Below are positions 34,973 through 50,395 of a stretch of 64,000 nt of DNA, piece by piece. Every line of letters starts with the position of its first letter. Within the stretch, counting starts at the first letter, position 1. A model generated the notes under the pieces. It saw only the letters and a program-made list of their open reading frames with translations, ran no database searches and had not been told where the DNA came from. The translations under genes and the position numbers were made by a program. Origin of the DNA: Chlorops oryzae (lineage: Eukaryota; Arthropoda; Insecta; Diptera; Chloropidae); NCBI GenBank assembly GCA_020466095.1, contig CM035807.1:24766129-24830128 (forward strand). The letters are read 5' to 3'.

Positions 34973-37900
34973 GTGAGTGAGTTATTTAAAAGCGTCTTGT
35001 GTTACATGAAATTGAAGAGCCTGAGGATTTCATACCGAGAATCCTCCCTCAATATTTATGCTATGGTTTTACATTTCAATATGTATAAGAAAATTAATTT
35101 AAAAAAAAAAAAACCAAGAACTTTTCCTATGCACACATCAATATTAAAAATAAATCCAAAGGATTGAGGTTTAACTCCAACTTAAACATATAATAAATAT
35201 AATAAAATAAGTTTGCTAATAAAAGGCCACTTTTTGAGCATACAACTGAACTCTTTCAACTTTAAACCTCATAAAAATAAAAAAAAAAAAAAAAAATAAA
35301 TAAAAGAATAAGGCTGTTATAGGCAGGTGAGCCTTAGAATACAATACCCGAAAACTATATTTGAAAAGGATCATTCGTTTGATTATTATTGTAACACAGC
35401 CTCGAAGACCAAACCCACTTAGAGAAATTATTCAGGGGATTATTCTGACCATATATTACATTCCAAGTTCCAGCCCCACTTTTTTAAGCCTTGTTAAGAG
35501 AATATACGGCTTTGGAACTAATAGAAATTTCATACCCTTGTACCTACTGTAGAGCCCCTGAAAGTGCACGGATTCAGTCAAGATGTTGACGACTCTACAG
35601 AAAACCTAATATCCCACTTTCTCTTCAGTTTCAATTTGAATTTTGGGTATACTCAACAATTTCCGAAATCTTCCCATTTGCCATGCCTTTCTATGCCTTG
35701 CCATGCCTTCCCTTTTGCCATATCCTTTTAGATTTAATAAACGGAGATTAATTAAAGCTTTAAAGATATCCAAACATTGCTCAAACCCCTTCTTTCAAAT
35801 GTATTTAATCACAATTTGGGGCAAACCCCAAAAGAATGACCAGAATTGTCACTATCGAAAATATTGGGAATATTCAAATGCATACTTTCGGGTGCTGAAT
35901 TTAAGTATTTTCTATTGCCCTAAATAGTGCCACATAGGTACGCACAAACGTAGTGCATCCTCTACACAGAGTGTCCGGATGTTTGTATATAAAAGACCGA
36001 ACATGTACGAAGAATTCGATTATTCTTTATGCAGTGAAACATTTTAATAGTCATATTTTAAACTTTCTGTGGCAACATCGAACACTCACACATGAACATG
36101 TTTACTCTATTCAATGAAGCCCAGTATATTTGCACACATGCTCCCTCATTTTTAGGTAAACGCAATCCTTTATTTTTTTTCTTTTTTTTCTTTTCTTTTT
36201 TGTGCCCTTCAACTTTGAACGTTCAACTTTGACCGTTTTCTGGCAAGTTCATGCATCCATAAATTGTATTTCATTGAGTGCATATTAGAATGTTTTGACC
36301 CTCGTAGGTACATATAGCACATACAGTGTGCATTGGGCAAGCAAACCATGTTGAAGCACACTATTCATGGAAATGCAGGAATTTGTTGCTTTTGTACATA
36401 CAGCCACAATGGACTGAATAGAATATAGAGCTTCATGGGATGGCTAAGCGTTAGTAATTGCGGTATTGAAAAGGCTAATTGAATCCCTGCTAAACGATTA
36501 CACAGCTACTTAAATGTAGAAAAAAATTACAAATTTCTCTCTCTCCCATTTAGGTTATCCCAGCGAGCTCTTTTATCGTGGCTCAGCGATGTGGGAAGTT
36601 ATATATGGCATGGCTAGCGCGTACCCGATTGTCTGTTTTATCTTTGTTCCGGTGTATTTCAATTTGGGCATAACATCCGTTTACCAATACATCGATTTGA
36701 GGTAAGTTCAAAATGCAATGAAATTTATTTATTTTTTTTTTTTTGTTTTTTATTCAATCTTTCCGTGCTCAGTTCAAATCAATTGAACTGCGAATTCAAA
36801 CTAATCGAATTTGTTTCGCATCTCACAGCCAATGAGCAAACAAAGAATAGGTACTTCAAATAATTGATTTTTGGAATTTGAAAATATTTCAAATTTTATT
36901 AGAATTGAAGTGAAAAACAAAAGGAAAATTGAAAGCTGAAAAAGAAAAATAATAACTGAAAAAGAAAAAATTTGGCCCCAAATATTGTAGATAGGTAAGC
37001 ATAAACAATGGAACATTTTGCTCGAACAATGGGACGCTCCGCCCGTTAATGGGAATTTACATTTTGCGGCGGCTTTGGTCTTTTTTTTTTTTGCCTTTCG
37101 CCAGTGTTCAAGGAGACTGTGAATTTTGTTTTAGTAGCGCGGCAAACATTCAATTAAGCGAAATTCTGTTGATACAGCATTAATTGGTATTTGCGCATGG
37201 CGCGAAATTCTCAACTAGATGAAATTTCAAATCAAATACATACCTCGAGGAGTGCAGGTCCCTCCGAAAAACCGGGGGAATAGGCTTGGAAATGCTTCTT
37301 CGCGTGCTGTGCGCCTAAAAAAAAATAAATAGGCAAATGTGTTTTTCATCGTCGATGAGTGGCTCCAGGAAGCGGAAAATGACTTTGGAAGAAAAAAACA
37401 CTTAAAGCGGGTCGAAGCCATCGTTCGTTCGTTCGTTCGCTCGTTCGTTCTGTCCCTTTCTTTAGCATTTTCCGACACGTTCAAGAAAATTCAATTAATT
37501 GCGCACTTGACTGTCGCCTAATTGTTTTGTCAAAGGACGATTTTATTGACAGTCGTTAGGGCATATTGTTTTGAAATTATGTCAATTTGTAAAGCCATCG
37601 ATTATTCTGGGAAATTGTATGAAAATCTCGAATAAGAGAAATTTGAATGAGCTCGAAAATATAAATGAAGACAAATTTTTCAAAAAGAAAGTAGCAGAAG
37701 CGATTGCAGTTTTTTTTTTTTGTTTTCTTTTTTTTTTTTGGAAATATTGAACCCTCAGATTTGAAGATTTTGTATTTAGTCCCTTGAGTGTTGTGCGAAC
37801 AACAAACTAAGTAGAGGGTATTAAACATTTTTCAGTCAAACAAGACAACAAAGCCTTCGAAGCTTGCTGAATAATCGGCAAGAAGACGTCTGTGCTAGTG

Positions 37901-40900
37901 TGAGAGATTGGTACTCGATACACTGAAGTGCTTTAAATTAACACCATCGGATCGAAATATTATTCGTTTTTTTGCTTTTTCGCGTAAACACCCTAATTTA
38001 ACTTCGTCAGTTTTCACATCAATCATTGTTTTTCAGACAGGACTTGAAACGAATGCGCATAAGAAGGAAAAACTAGAACTACACTGTAAAAATTCCACAA
38101 AAGAAAGTCCTTTATGTTAGATGTTTAAAGTCAGCATGGCCAACTGAGGCATCACTTGAATTTTAAGTGTTTCACGGCACCAATTTTATCTTATGCAGGG
38201 GTATAGCAACAATAGAAATCCTTGATCGAGATTCGTTGCCATCCTCACTTCGTCATTCCTCAGCTTAGAGGCCTCAAAAAAATCAGGCACGGGCGTTCAG
38301 ACCGTGGGGCTTCTGATCCCCGTTGAACCAAGCTAACAAGGTCGTTTAGTCGACCTTTCGTGACCCTAAAGCTTCTGCCAATTTGATTCTATACCCAACC
38401 TTCAGTACTGTTTGTCTGTTAGCTAGGGTCCAAGGGTCTACCAAGCTCGCAAACTATAATTTTTCCCCTCATACATATAAAAGAGATATTTTTTTAGGTT
38501 GAATGTTTCTCTATTATGAATGTTAGTTAGTGTGATTGCCACCATTAAGGGTGACACACTTAGGCCTCACAGGGCCCCGTTGTAATACCACGAATAATGA
38601 GAAACCAAAGAAGAACAGAAACGGGAAACATCGGAGTTGGCATCGCAACCAACTACGCCACGGAGGCCGACTATGAATGTTGGAAATAAATTTTAATCAA
38701 TTTAATTATAAATGGGGTTTTTTTTTGCCAAATTTGTGCCATAATTTCTTTGAGTGTTATTGAACGGAAAAGTAGACACAATGAGCAAAACAGTAAGACA
38801 CAATAAACGCAGAAGTAAAAAGGAAAGAAGAAAAAAAACACATTCATTCATATGTATATGTATGTAAAAACAATTCAATTATTTGCGCTTAAGTTGATAT
38901 TAATGGCTTAGAGCATTAATTTTCTATTATTTTGCCTTTAGCTGCCATTTTTCTCACACCCCAACCCATGACTATTCATTGTTTATTCGCTGTTGTAGAA
39001 GCAGTGCTTGTGTGCCTATAAGTATGCTAGTTTTTTTTATGCACCTCACCCTCCTATAGAAAGTTTCATCCATTTGTGGCTTAGCACGCTTTGTTCGAAC
39101 TCGCAATCGTACTCGTAATCGTAACACGTCGTAAAAATACAAGAGGCAGCAGCAGCAGCAGCGATATCTACTTAAGTTGGCAACATTAATGCCCCGTAGC
39201 AATTGTTTATTTGTGCAGCATTCCAAACCGCCGAAGTAATACTTCCCTCACCAACACACACACACACACACACACACACATATTAAAGTACACTGTACAT
39301 AGATACCTACACGCAAGCACACATATGAATGTGCATATCTGCAGAATGTAATGGCGTTAAATTAATATTTACTTAAACTTACAGTTGTAATCAATAAGCG
39401 ATTAAAGCAACTTATTTTCTATTGTATGTATCTCATTTGCTTACAGTTGCCTTGCAGATACTTATGCATTGTGCTTATCTATTCATCGAAATAACAGTGA
39501 ATGCAGCACTCTTGATGCTCGTGTCTATGAAAATTTGAAATTGTAATTTATTCTGAATATAATCATCATCCACTTAAATTCCGGCCACAAATAGTTGAAA
39601 TTAAATACCAAAGGCTACCTCAAAGGCATTCATAATTTCAATGATATACATAAATAGCGAAATGTTTCAGTGCAAATGAACTCGATTAATTGGTTAGGAT
39701 TTAGATACGGAAAGTATCAAGTAGAATGAATGGAAATTGTATTGATTTGACTTGAAGTATTTCAAATGAAAAGTTAAGACTTCGATGAACTTTTGGGAAT
39801 TTTCATCGAGAAGGATTTTCTGGCACATGTCAATTAAGAAGAATTTATTTGTGTATATAAACAAATTTTTAGATTATCTTTGGCATGCCAAAGTCGAAGG
39901 AAATTTCCAGAATTTCTATGTATCCCGATCAACCCATTTTAGTCCGGTGTTTGATTGGTCGAACAAAATCAAAGGCTATTTGTTGTTGTCGGCTCAAAAT
40001 GGCTTAACGTATGCATGCATGTAGCTTGAGAGATATTGAAGACAAGCAGAGATGTAAGCGTCTTAGTGTAAATCCTTGTTGAGCTTTTCTTACAGAGCCA
40101 GTTCAGGAAGGGCAGGATAGCATGCGTGGATATTCAAAGTTTCTACCGAGCCCAGCTCAAGATCTGAATACCAGATTGTAGTCTTCTTTTCATTTATCCA
40201 TTGATCTATGCAAGTTTTTTCAAGATTCTAGAAAACTCAAAGCGATGTATTGGCAACACTTTCAATGATTTTTTTTCTACAATATAAACAAGGAAAATTA
40301 TTCTCGCTTACACATACGAACACCAATGCTGTCAAGGGTTTATTAAAAAACAAAAAAACACCAAAAAAAAAAGCGCTCGGATGACAGTAAAAAAATAATT
40401 CTTCATTTTCTCCATAATCAAGAAATCCAATTCGAATCGTTAGTGTGCGTTCCAATGGAGCGGTTAAGCAGGGTGGAGGAGGGCTTTCAGAGCCCCCAAA
40501 GCAACCCACCAACATGATAACGTATTAATAATGAAATGAGCAAATGACATGCAAATCAAAATAAAAAGAATAAAATCTGAGAACAATGTAGACGACGAGC
40601 ATAGTGTGGGGCGCAGAGGCCGGGGAAGTTGAGACACGAGGAGCAGAAAATAATAAACATTTTCATCATACATACACAAATACGGTTTTATATGTACTAC
40701 TTTCAATGGCAGAAGTAACGGATGTTGAGACAAAATGCGTGCGAAACAAACATACTCTTCGACATGCGAGTCCTTGTATTGAATACTGTCAGTCAAAGGC
40801 AGAAAAGAATGAGAGGCTGACTGTTGGTTGACAGGCCGACTGACAGCCAAACACAGGACAGACCGAAAATATTGTTGAGCTATTAAAATATAGCAAAAAA

Positions 40901-41091
40901 ACAAAAAACAAGAGAGCACAAAAAAATTAACACAAGCAATACCACCACCACCAATGGCAGAAGATTGAGAAAGGAAGGAAATTGAGTCCATATCCTACCG
41001 AGGAGCGATGAGGCAGCAAAAAATTAAATTGTGTTAAGTTTATGTCATTATGGTTACAAATTTCGAATCCTTACTGTATTTTATTCTAGTA

Positions 41092-41124
<33 letters not shown>

Positions 41125-44100
41125 GGAGATTGAGAGAGTTATTGACTGGCGATAGTGCCATGAGAAGTGAAGGAAAAAATAGGAAAAAATAAACGGCACA
41201 AAAAAAAACATCCGAAGACATGGAAAAGTTCATATGTACATAAAAGTCACGTGCAACGAACATAGGTCTCGGGAGTAGAAGAAAGTTCAACGAATTCATA
41301 AAGTTTTTCCCGAATTTTTGTTGCAAAGCGAATTGATTAGCTTAAACTTCGTCGTGGATATATGTACATACCCACAGGCATATGTGCATATATACAGCGC
41401 TGTGTGCCCGCCAGCCTTTTGAGTTCAGCTTTGGAGATGTTCAAATCCCTGGCGATGCCAGTCACAAACATATTCTCTTTTCACTCACTCTCTCAGTTTC
41501 TTCGCATTTTTTTTTGTGTTGTTAAATCTCAAGAGTTCAATGGTCAACAATGCTTAAGATGGCCGCAACAACTCATCGATACGATTGTGAATAAGTGTCT
41601 CTACACATACGCTAGCCAAATCGAGTGCTTACGTGTATATCCCCTTGTCTTGTCTTGTCGTCTACATCTGCTCTTTTCTTTTGCTTTTTTTTCTTGTTTT
41701 TTTTTTTTTTGCCTTTTTGCTTCTTTTCGCCAAAGGTACTTCAACGGGCGTTTGAAGTGCACGAGGACGAGTCTACTTAGCAGGGAATTTGCACATGTTT
41801 TCCTATTTTCCTTTTGTTTAGTTTTATCTCCAATTCCGATATGCCAATCGCTCAATCATTCATTCATTCAATCTCACTTCAACAAGGTACCTACGATATC
41901 GAATTTATTTTTTTATATCATTTGTAGCGATCAAATGAAATAAGGAAATTAGAGTGATTTGACATGGATATCTCACGCCTTCGGATTTATTTGATAAGGG
42001 GGCGTTTTTATTTTCTATTCTCCCAGCTGGGGAGTGGTAAAATTAGGATACTCGAAGTTATTGATGGGACTAAGTAAGAAAGGCTTTCTTTTTATTTATT
42101 GTTCACATATTTTTTTTGCGTACCAACATCAAATCAGTTCAATTGTTTTACAGTTAGCTTAAGCGGGTGAAAATTGCAATGTATTTTCCTCTAGCTTATA
42201 TTCTATGCTAATTTCATTTGAATTTTTTAAGCATCAAAGCAGATTATGAGACCTTAAGTAACTAGATTTGAGAAGATTAAAGCTTCAATGAAATTCTGTC
42301 CATTTTCCTGAATTTTCGAAAATTTGAAATAGAGAAAGATAATCCCTTTAAAATTACCCTTCTTTAATGATGTACCATTAAGGCAGTATTCCGCTGTGAT
42401 TATCATTTTTATAGCATAGCTCAAGGCTGCTTATGAACACACACACACACACAGCCCCTCACAAATGCGCGAAATAAAATAAAGTAGAACGATTCGTCAG
42501 GGAAAAGCAGAAAAAAAAGAACAAAAAATATGTGAGCCATACAAATGACAACAAAAATTCTGTTGAGATAAAAACACTAATGTGTGGAAAACACCTACAG
42601 ACACACAAAATTCCATACGTACATACTTGTTGGAATGCCGAGAAATAAAAACGGGCACGAGAACGTGTATATCAGAGGAACAAAAGTCAAATGTCATAAT
42701 CATTTGTTTGCTTCTGACTCCCGGAGGATGCTCGCATTCGAACACATACAACCAATTTTTTTTTTTTTTGTCTTTTCTCTTTTTGGAACACAAACACATG
42801 AAGAGTGACGTACCCGAACACACAAAACATAAAATATAATAACGCTCGCAGCAGAAATTGCACAGAATGATGATTTCCTTATTTTCATTTACGATTTTAT
42901 AAATACATATGTGTCCCAATGACAAGGACCCAATGGGGAAGAACTTCGTCAATAGGCTTAAATGAACAGAATAATTTTGAAAACTCTTTACCGAAGGCAA
43001 TCTTTTCTATGATGTACAAAAAAAGACTATGTTTTAGCGCATTTGCCGAATAATAATAGATAATAATAATCTAGGATGATTTGAAAGCGTGAGGTGTGTA
43101 GGTATTCATATCAATGACATTTCCTACTGACATCCCAAAACATCTACACATAGTGCGATACATGCACACTGTTTTATTAACCCTCTATATGAGATATATA
43201 TTTCTTTAAATTTTGCTTTGGCTATAATAAGTTGCGGTCGATCCGAGGTACAGACGAAATTTCTTTTTATTTATTTTTTTTTTTTTTCTTTGATTTAATA
43301 CATTTCATCGTTTTGATTTCTTCTTCCTTTTCAGTTCTTTTTCCAGCATTCTGTTATTCTATTACCTTTTATTTCATCAATTCTGATGTGTGATGCGAAA
43401 TTGAATATTCGAGTTGTCACTCTTCATTCGATTTCGTCTCGTTGGTCGTTTGGGCTTTTGGCAATTCATTTTGTTCTCTTTTTTTTATCATTTAAGCTGC
43501 AAGGCTTATTATTCTTTCACTTTCTTTTGGTATAGGGTCTTTAATTTTTGTGCTGTCATTTTTGTTGATCAATCTTTGCAGATGTTTTGGTTAAAGATGT
43601 GTCACGTTTGCTACAGATTGACTTTAAGTCGAAACCTCCAATGTTTTGGGTTCATTTCCACAAAAATATTGCGTTTTCATATGCCACATTTTTTTAATCT
43701 AATTTCTGTGAATGTATCGATTTTCTAGCTTATTCATTTTTGTGAAGATAGTCTAGGTTAGATTAGGTTGCAGGGGCCACACTTAAACCCACGGATTCGA
43801 ACACCTATTTCATTAACCATTTTTTTCGCTCAATAAAGCTTGCTATCCTTGAAGGATCAAGTTCCCTGAAATCCGATTGGGAGTGAAAGAAAAAACATCA
43901 CAAGTTTCTTTTTAATTTAGTTTGAATTCTTCGGGCTCAGGGTCCAAACATTTTCTGTTAAGAAATGTCAATTTTGTTTCTATGTTTCTAAATCTCAGCT
44001 TAGCAAAGATCGGGCAATGCAGGAGACGATGTTGAGCCGTTTTTCTCCTCCTCGTCATCCCCGCAGATGCCCTTAACCTTCTAGCGTGAGGACCAACGAA

Positions 44101-47100
44101 GCAGTGGCCGGTCATCAGTCCAACTGTTACCGAAAGACGAGTGCTCGACATCCTGAGTAATTCGTTAGTCTGTTTTCGGTCTACACTTGGTCAAGTATCT
44201 GTTAAGATTGTGTTGATATAATATTTTTCAAAATGTAGGTATCATGGTTCTTCTTTGAGAAAAATCGAGCCAAAAAAAAATAAGAAACTATCATTCTTCC
44301 TTTCTCCTTACACTTACCGAGGACTTTAACTTTTCCACCCATATTAAATTGAATGAAATTAAAAATCAAAACCCTTAAACCTCTTCTGGAACTGTTCTTC
44401 TTTAGTTTAACTTTCTTGAACAAGACGAATGATTCGTATTTTTAATGTGCCTCCACGTTTTAAGTTTAAATGTCTTTACTGTCAAAAACAATATACTTAC
44501 TTAATTCCACAATACAACATTATGTAATTAATACTCTCAATTAAGTTTACGCTTGCAGAAATCGCTTGCACAAGTCATTCAATTTCGTTTAAAAACAACA
44601 ACAACAAAATTATTGTAAGCAAAATATCGTCAGTGCCGCAGCACGTATGCGTAACGATTAATATTTACTTGATTAAATATTACGCATACGACACGTTGTG
44701 CCAGTATAATGCGAACAGCGCAGTATAATTGTCCGCATAGTGGTTGACGCTAACAACTTTCGGTGCCATGACAATCAGCATTTATATGGAATGCAAATTT
44801 CTTAATAACTTTAAATCAAGAGTAAATACTGAAAGAAGAATGCATTAATTACTGCAGCACCAACAGGAACAGTAGGTAGCGGCAACAGCCCGAAGTAAAG
44901 GAGCTCCTCAACATGTGAGAACATGTTAAGGGTGCGAGCCCTGCAGAAGCTCCATAAACGCCGAACAGCAATCGTGTGAGTGGATTTAAAATGAAAATTG
45001 CGTACACTCAAGCGCACCCACACACACATACACACACACACGCACACACGAGCGATGGCGTGTGCAGTGGAAATATTTTCCGCACATGAGAAAAGATTGG
45101 CGACAGCAAACAAATGCTGCGCAATCAACTTCAACCGAACTGAAGGGCTCTGAATTGAACGTCTGTCTATTATGTCGCGCATTGGAAGGATAGGGTATGC
45201 TGGTTGTTGTACTTATTGTTGTTCTTGTTGTTCCATCAGACCATGTTGTCAGTAATTGCAGCACGTCGTTCGCTGACATTTAAGTGTTTGTGCGAAAAAC
45301 ACAATTAAAAATTAAAGTGGAAAAAACAAAACGCCCGGCATGTCGGAAGTGTAAAACGTTGTCTACATAAGAAAATCGCTTGTCGGTATAACCGGTTTCT
45401 GATGTTCCTCATTGACGAGCTTTTAATGTTATTGCTGTTCGTCGTTATTCCCAATGCTATAATTTGTTTTTAAACAATTCATTTTCTGACTCCCCTCATG
45501 GATTGTGGAGAAAAACATGGAACTTTTTTCATTTCAATAAATTATTTTTGTTTTAAAACAAAAAAGATTAAAAAATATGTTTTTATTATTTATTATTTTT
45601 CTATCAGTATCTACAGTCAAACTTTCATAACTCGAACCACCACTATCCAAAGAAATAGTTCGGGCTATAGAGACTTCGAGTCAGGGAAAGGAAATTTCAA
45701 ATAAAATATTCGCTATTGCCACCGGATTTAGTTCGAGTTATAGAAAATTCGAGTTGTAGAAATTCGAGCTATGGAATGTTTGAATGTACCATTACACCGA
45801 TTTTTTTTTTTGTACTTTTGTTTTACCAACATAGAGACGAATCTCGTAAACATAATTGGGGGGCGCTGAAATCAGTCCCATGAACCGTTTTTTTAGATTG
45901 GCTCTAGTTTTTGAGATATCGCGGTTTAAAAATTATGACTAACTTCATTAAAAAATATATACATATCGTCGGCTTAAAGTGTAAACCTGCTAACTAACAA
46001 TTTCAAAACTTTACAGGGTAAACAAAAAACACTTTTTTTCCAAGACTTCAAGGTACGGAAAGATACCCAAAATATGGATGGTTCATTTTGATCCTATATG
46101 AAGTCTCTTCTAAATTCGATTCTGTGCACTATACAAAGTCTACTTGGAGTCACTTGTTGGTGTTAGCTGTGAACTTTGACCACAGTTGGACTGAGCAGTT
46201 TTATTCATCACCAATTTCTCCGTATTTAGAATTTGAAATTAAAAAAGATTTTTTTGCCTGACGATGCAGTGTGCTTTTTTCTATCGAATGACATCGAAAA
46301 GTCGGCATCGGTTAATAGTGGACTTAGCAGGTTTACACTTTAAGCCGACGATATATTTAGTTCATGTTGCTATATATTTATGACAGAATAATGGTGATAA
46401 CGTTAATTACTTGTATTTAGTAGAATTCCTGTGCAAAACTTACTTGTAATCGCAACGGTAATTTGTACTTTATAAGTGCTTGTTTTCAATTTCCATCACA
46501 TTTATTTAAAAAAAAGTGAAGCATACTTTTAGGGGAAGGAACTTTAGAAGGAACTTTAAGAGATATGATAATTTTTGACAAGACGGTGTAATGGGAAAGC
46601 AAATGACTAGCAACTGAGAGCTCTGAAGTTCAAACCCCGCATTTTGGACCAATTAAATTGTTTTAAGTAAAAAACAAAATTATTCTTGCATACTTTAGGG
46701 ATCCAGCTTTAAACGCGAAAATTAAATGAGTTAATCTGAGTTATCAAAATCAATATCATTATTGTATTCAGCGTGTTTTAGTTATTATTTCTAGATATGA
46801 AAGCAGTTTGTCGGTTTTTTGAACTAGCACATTGTTATGATTAGTATTTTGCTTGCATTTTTTTTTTTAACCAATACCTCACATTCAAACGAAGCATTCT
46901 ATGTTCTTAATAAAGCCCTTTTTGATTTTGCTCCTAAGCACCTCAACTAAGCCCTTAACTAAGCCAATGAAGACCAATTCGGAGTCAAAATACTTATGTC
47001 TGACTTCACAATTGGAATGTAGCTTTATTATAACCCAAATTATGATGAGATTTATTGATTTCAAAGTGCCACAGTATAAATTCGTTCGATAGTTCGTCTA

Positions 47101-50100
47101 AAGTCGTTATCATTACCGCCATATAGACAACCCTACCTTCCAGCATATTTCTCAAACGCCTCACAACGCAAAATTGTTGCTTCATTCGTCCCACATCGCA
47201 CGCCATGCACACTTTATTTCGCCTCCTTTGAAGCTTCCTATCCAACGTTTTATGCTCAAAATGCACATCGCAAATTGCAATGTGAAAATAATTGGATTTG
47301 CACAGCAATGGACACACACCTACACACACACACACAAACGCGCACAAAGTTAATGGATAATTGCAGCAAACAATCCTTTAGATTTATTAAATTGCGCTCT
47401 TATAAGTACCTTCTTCGGAGGAGGCTTGAGAGGTTTCCTGTGTCAATTTAACTTAAGAGCAAAAACATTCTGGAACGGCGGAAAATTATCGAATTACTTG
47501 AATTGAATAATCGGCGGATGAGCATATGAAGGGAATAAAGTAATTGAAAACTTTTAATTGCATTCCTTTCGCGAAGGGAGAAAATAAGATCCATTTTCTC
47601 TTATTTTTGAAATTATCATCAGATGAAACGTTTAAACGTTTCCGCCCTATGCTCCAACCAGAAGTGACGTGTACTATGTGTATTATGTGTATAAAATATA
47701 AAAAAAAATAAAAAACGTTACACAGTACCTACTCTCTCCTTGCGGACACTCCACTAAAACAGACACTTTTTGCGAAATCTCAAGTACTCCGGCTTCTCGA
47801 ATAGCTTCCTCTTAAGCGGACAACTCTGTTAAGCGGACATATTTTTTGGTCCCGTAGGTGTCCGCTTAAGAAAGAGTATTGATGGAATGATATAGAACAT
47901 ATTGTTATGAGTCGCATCGGACATAACTAACGCCACGTCACACTCCAGCGTCATTATACGATCACTAAACGGTAAAAGCACGAAACAAAATGACTCAGCG
48001 AGCTTTCAAACAAGCGAAACAAATGAAAGCCAATGAGTTCGACGACACAAAGCCAAGCATGCAACTCGACACCAAGCAGTTCGGTGAAAATAACAACAAC
48101 AAGAACAGCCACAGGTGCGACGGGGAAATAACTAAAATACACTTCGCAAGCATAAACGCATTCAGAGACTGACCTCCCAATATCAACAACAATAATAACA
48201 ACAACAACAACGACAGTCGTATTGGCCCAAAGAGAATGTCGCAACAGCCGATATTGCCAGAACAGCAATATCGCTTTATTTAAACCGAGCATCGTTCACT
48301 GGAGGCGGATTACGATTGAAACTGTACACCGAAGTATCAGTCGATCTCATCTTTAACGCACGCACCTAGGAGCCAGGACATTAAACTGTGGATCCCGGTG
48401 TAGCTAGGGATAAGGGCAGTTAATTAAGCTAGCATAGGATTAATAAATTGAAGTATAAAAATACTTAATAAAGGATTATAATAAACTTGAACTGAAGGTC
48501 ATATCATTTATTTGCTCAGCGACTTAGACGCTCATCCCCAGCACACAACAATATGAAAACCATAAGAAGCGACCTTTCTGTTCTTTCCAAAAATAAGGAA
48601 ATTGAAAAATGTTTATACATAGATAAACAACAATATTATCGCCGCCAGTTCGAATTCCCGAATCATTGCATTGATATGATACAATGATACATGTATCACT
48701 GTCGTAAGCATTCGGCAAAGCAGCTTAATCTCGAAGCAAGCATTTCCGATGCTGCATTTCATTCCACGCACTGCGTTTGCACAACTCCAAATAGTCATTA
48801 ACGATGCGAGAAAATTTGTGTCTTCAACTAGGCCCAACTGTTCAGTCCTTGAGCGAGAGAGATGTCTTCTGTGAATCTGATATGTTCAAGTTCATTTCGA
48901 AGCCCTCACGTCTCGTAAGTAGTCAAGACTTAGTACTCCTTTAACGAATTCCCCTTTAATACCAATGCGAATGCATTAACACCCGAAGAGCAGAGTAACA
49001 TTTTTGCTTGTTTTCGAAATTTATTAAGCCTCATTTCCTACGCCGCAGGCATTCCAGGAACCTATGTAATGAGTGTGTGTGTGTGTGTTTTGTGTTTTGG
49101 GTGGGTGTGGGCGCGTGATTGTACGTGTGAGCTTTTGCATTTGTAACTGCCTTCGACATGATTTTTATTGCTTTTCCTTCCTTTTTCCGTACGAGTGTAT
49201 ACGTTTCGAAGAGCGGAAGTTTAGTCGAATAAGCTCATATAACAGTTCAAAACATACGATTTGGAAATTTTGAGGTGCATGTCTGAGCTTGTTTGCGTGC
49301 TTGTTGCCAACAATTTTCGGTGAGCCTTGCTTTTACGAAACACATTCGACTGCTAAATGGCTTCGTTTGAATAAATTCATACATAAAACATTGTAGTATA
49401 TTAGCATTTGTTGGGTGGGTGGCCAACAGTTGTGAGACCCCACTTGGCACATATACGAGGATAGTTGTCATTTGTTACTTTCTCGATTCAAAAAAGTCAA
49501 ATCAGTGGGCTAAAGTCGGTCAAACCCAGCTTGCCGACGAGCTGACAAGTTTCAACGCCTTTTCCTTACGGAATTTGAGAGAAATCTCCTTTTGTGAGCA
49601 TAGCTGTGGAGTTTTTCAGAGATTTGTCTTTCCTAGTCCCACACCAGGGTTCCAAACATAAGTAAAAGGCTTTAGATGGCTCGCTAAGTGCCAAACATAC
49701 CTACGTACTAAATTTCGGCTAGTTTGGCTAGGCCATTTCGGAGAAGATCCGACGACTGTCGCATGAAATAAAAACATGTCTAAATCGACTTAGCTTTCGT
49801 CGATGGTCACGATTGTATTTATATTAATATACTTCTATACCGGATGAGCTAAGCTCTAGTTAGCCGTTACAAGATCCGCACAAAACTAATATACCCCACT
49901 GAAGCTGGGTAAATCAACTTCTTGCCATTCCATTCTCTTCTTTATTGCTTTTCCATTTTCTTTTTTTTTTCGCTTCGAACAATTTTTTTTGTTTTCAAAT
50001 AAAATATTTGAAGAATGTGTGTGCATAATCGTGCGGAACTAAGTGAAATTCGATACTTTATTTTGGAAGTCAAAAGGTTTGAAGAATTTAAAGCTTTAGC

Positions 50101-50364
50101 CCAAAAAAAATTTTTAGTAGGTTTTTAATTTTTTAATTATTTCGAAACGATTTGTTCACATTTCCATATGTCCTTGTTGCGAACGATGAAATCATAGCAG
50201 TGGAAACCGATATTTTCACAATAAAACACGAATCACACTGCCGCAATTGATTCGAATTGATTGCATTATTGAAATGATATCCATTATTCCAGTCTTATAA
50301 GCATGTAATCGCATTTAATGATTATTACCGTCAGCTATCCGAACACACATACACATCCACATGC

Positions 50365-50395
<31 letters not shown>

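Noticed and set aside
40464..40991. 175-codon minus-strand frame
   Set aside because: Low-complexity translation of an A-rich strand and no recognisable motif. Treated as chance.
41362..41943. 193-codon plus-strand frame in intron 2
   Set aside because: Dominated by Phe/Leu/Ser from T-rich DNA, with no domain, no codon pattern typical of a gene and no splice context.
42497..43000. 167-codon minus-strand frame
   Set aside because: Contains a Lys-rich run from an A tract and no domain. Cysteines are scattered without a spacing pattern.
44811..45182. 123-codon minus-strand frame over a CA repeat
   Set aside because: The VCVCVCMCV-type run comes directly from the microsatellite; the rest has no domain.
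47990..48292. Frames inside the solo LTR
   Set aside because: They lie wholly inside the LTR boundaries and show no gag or other retroelement protein similarity.
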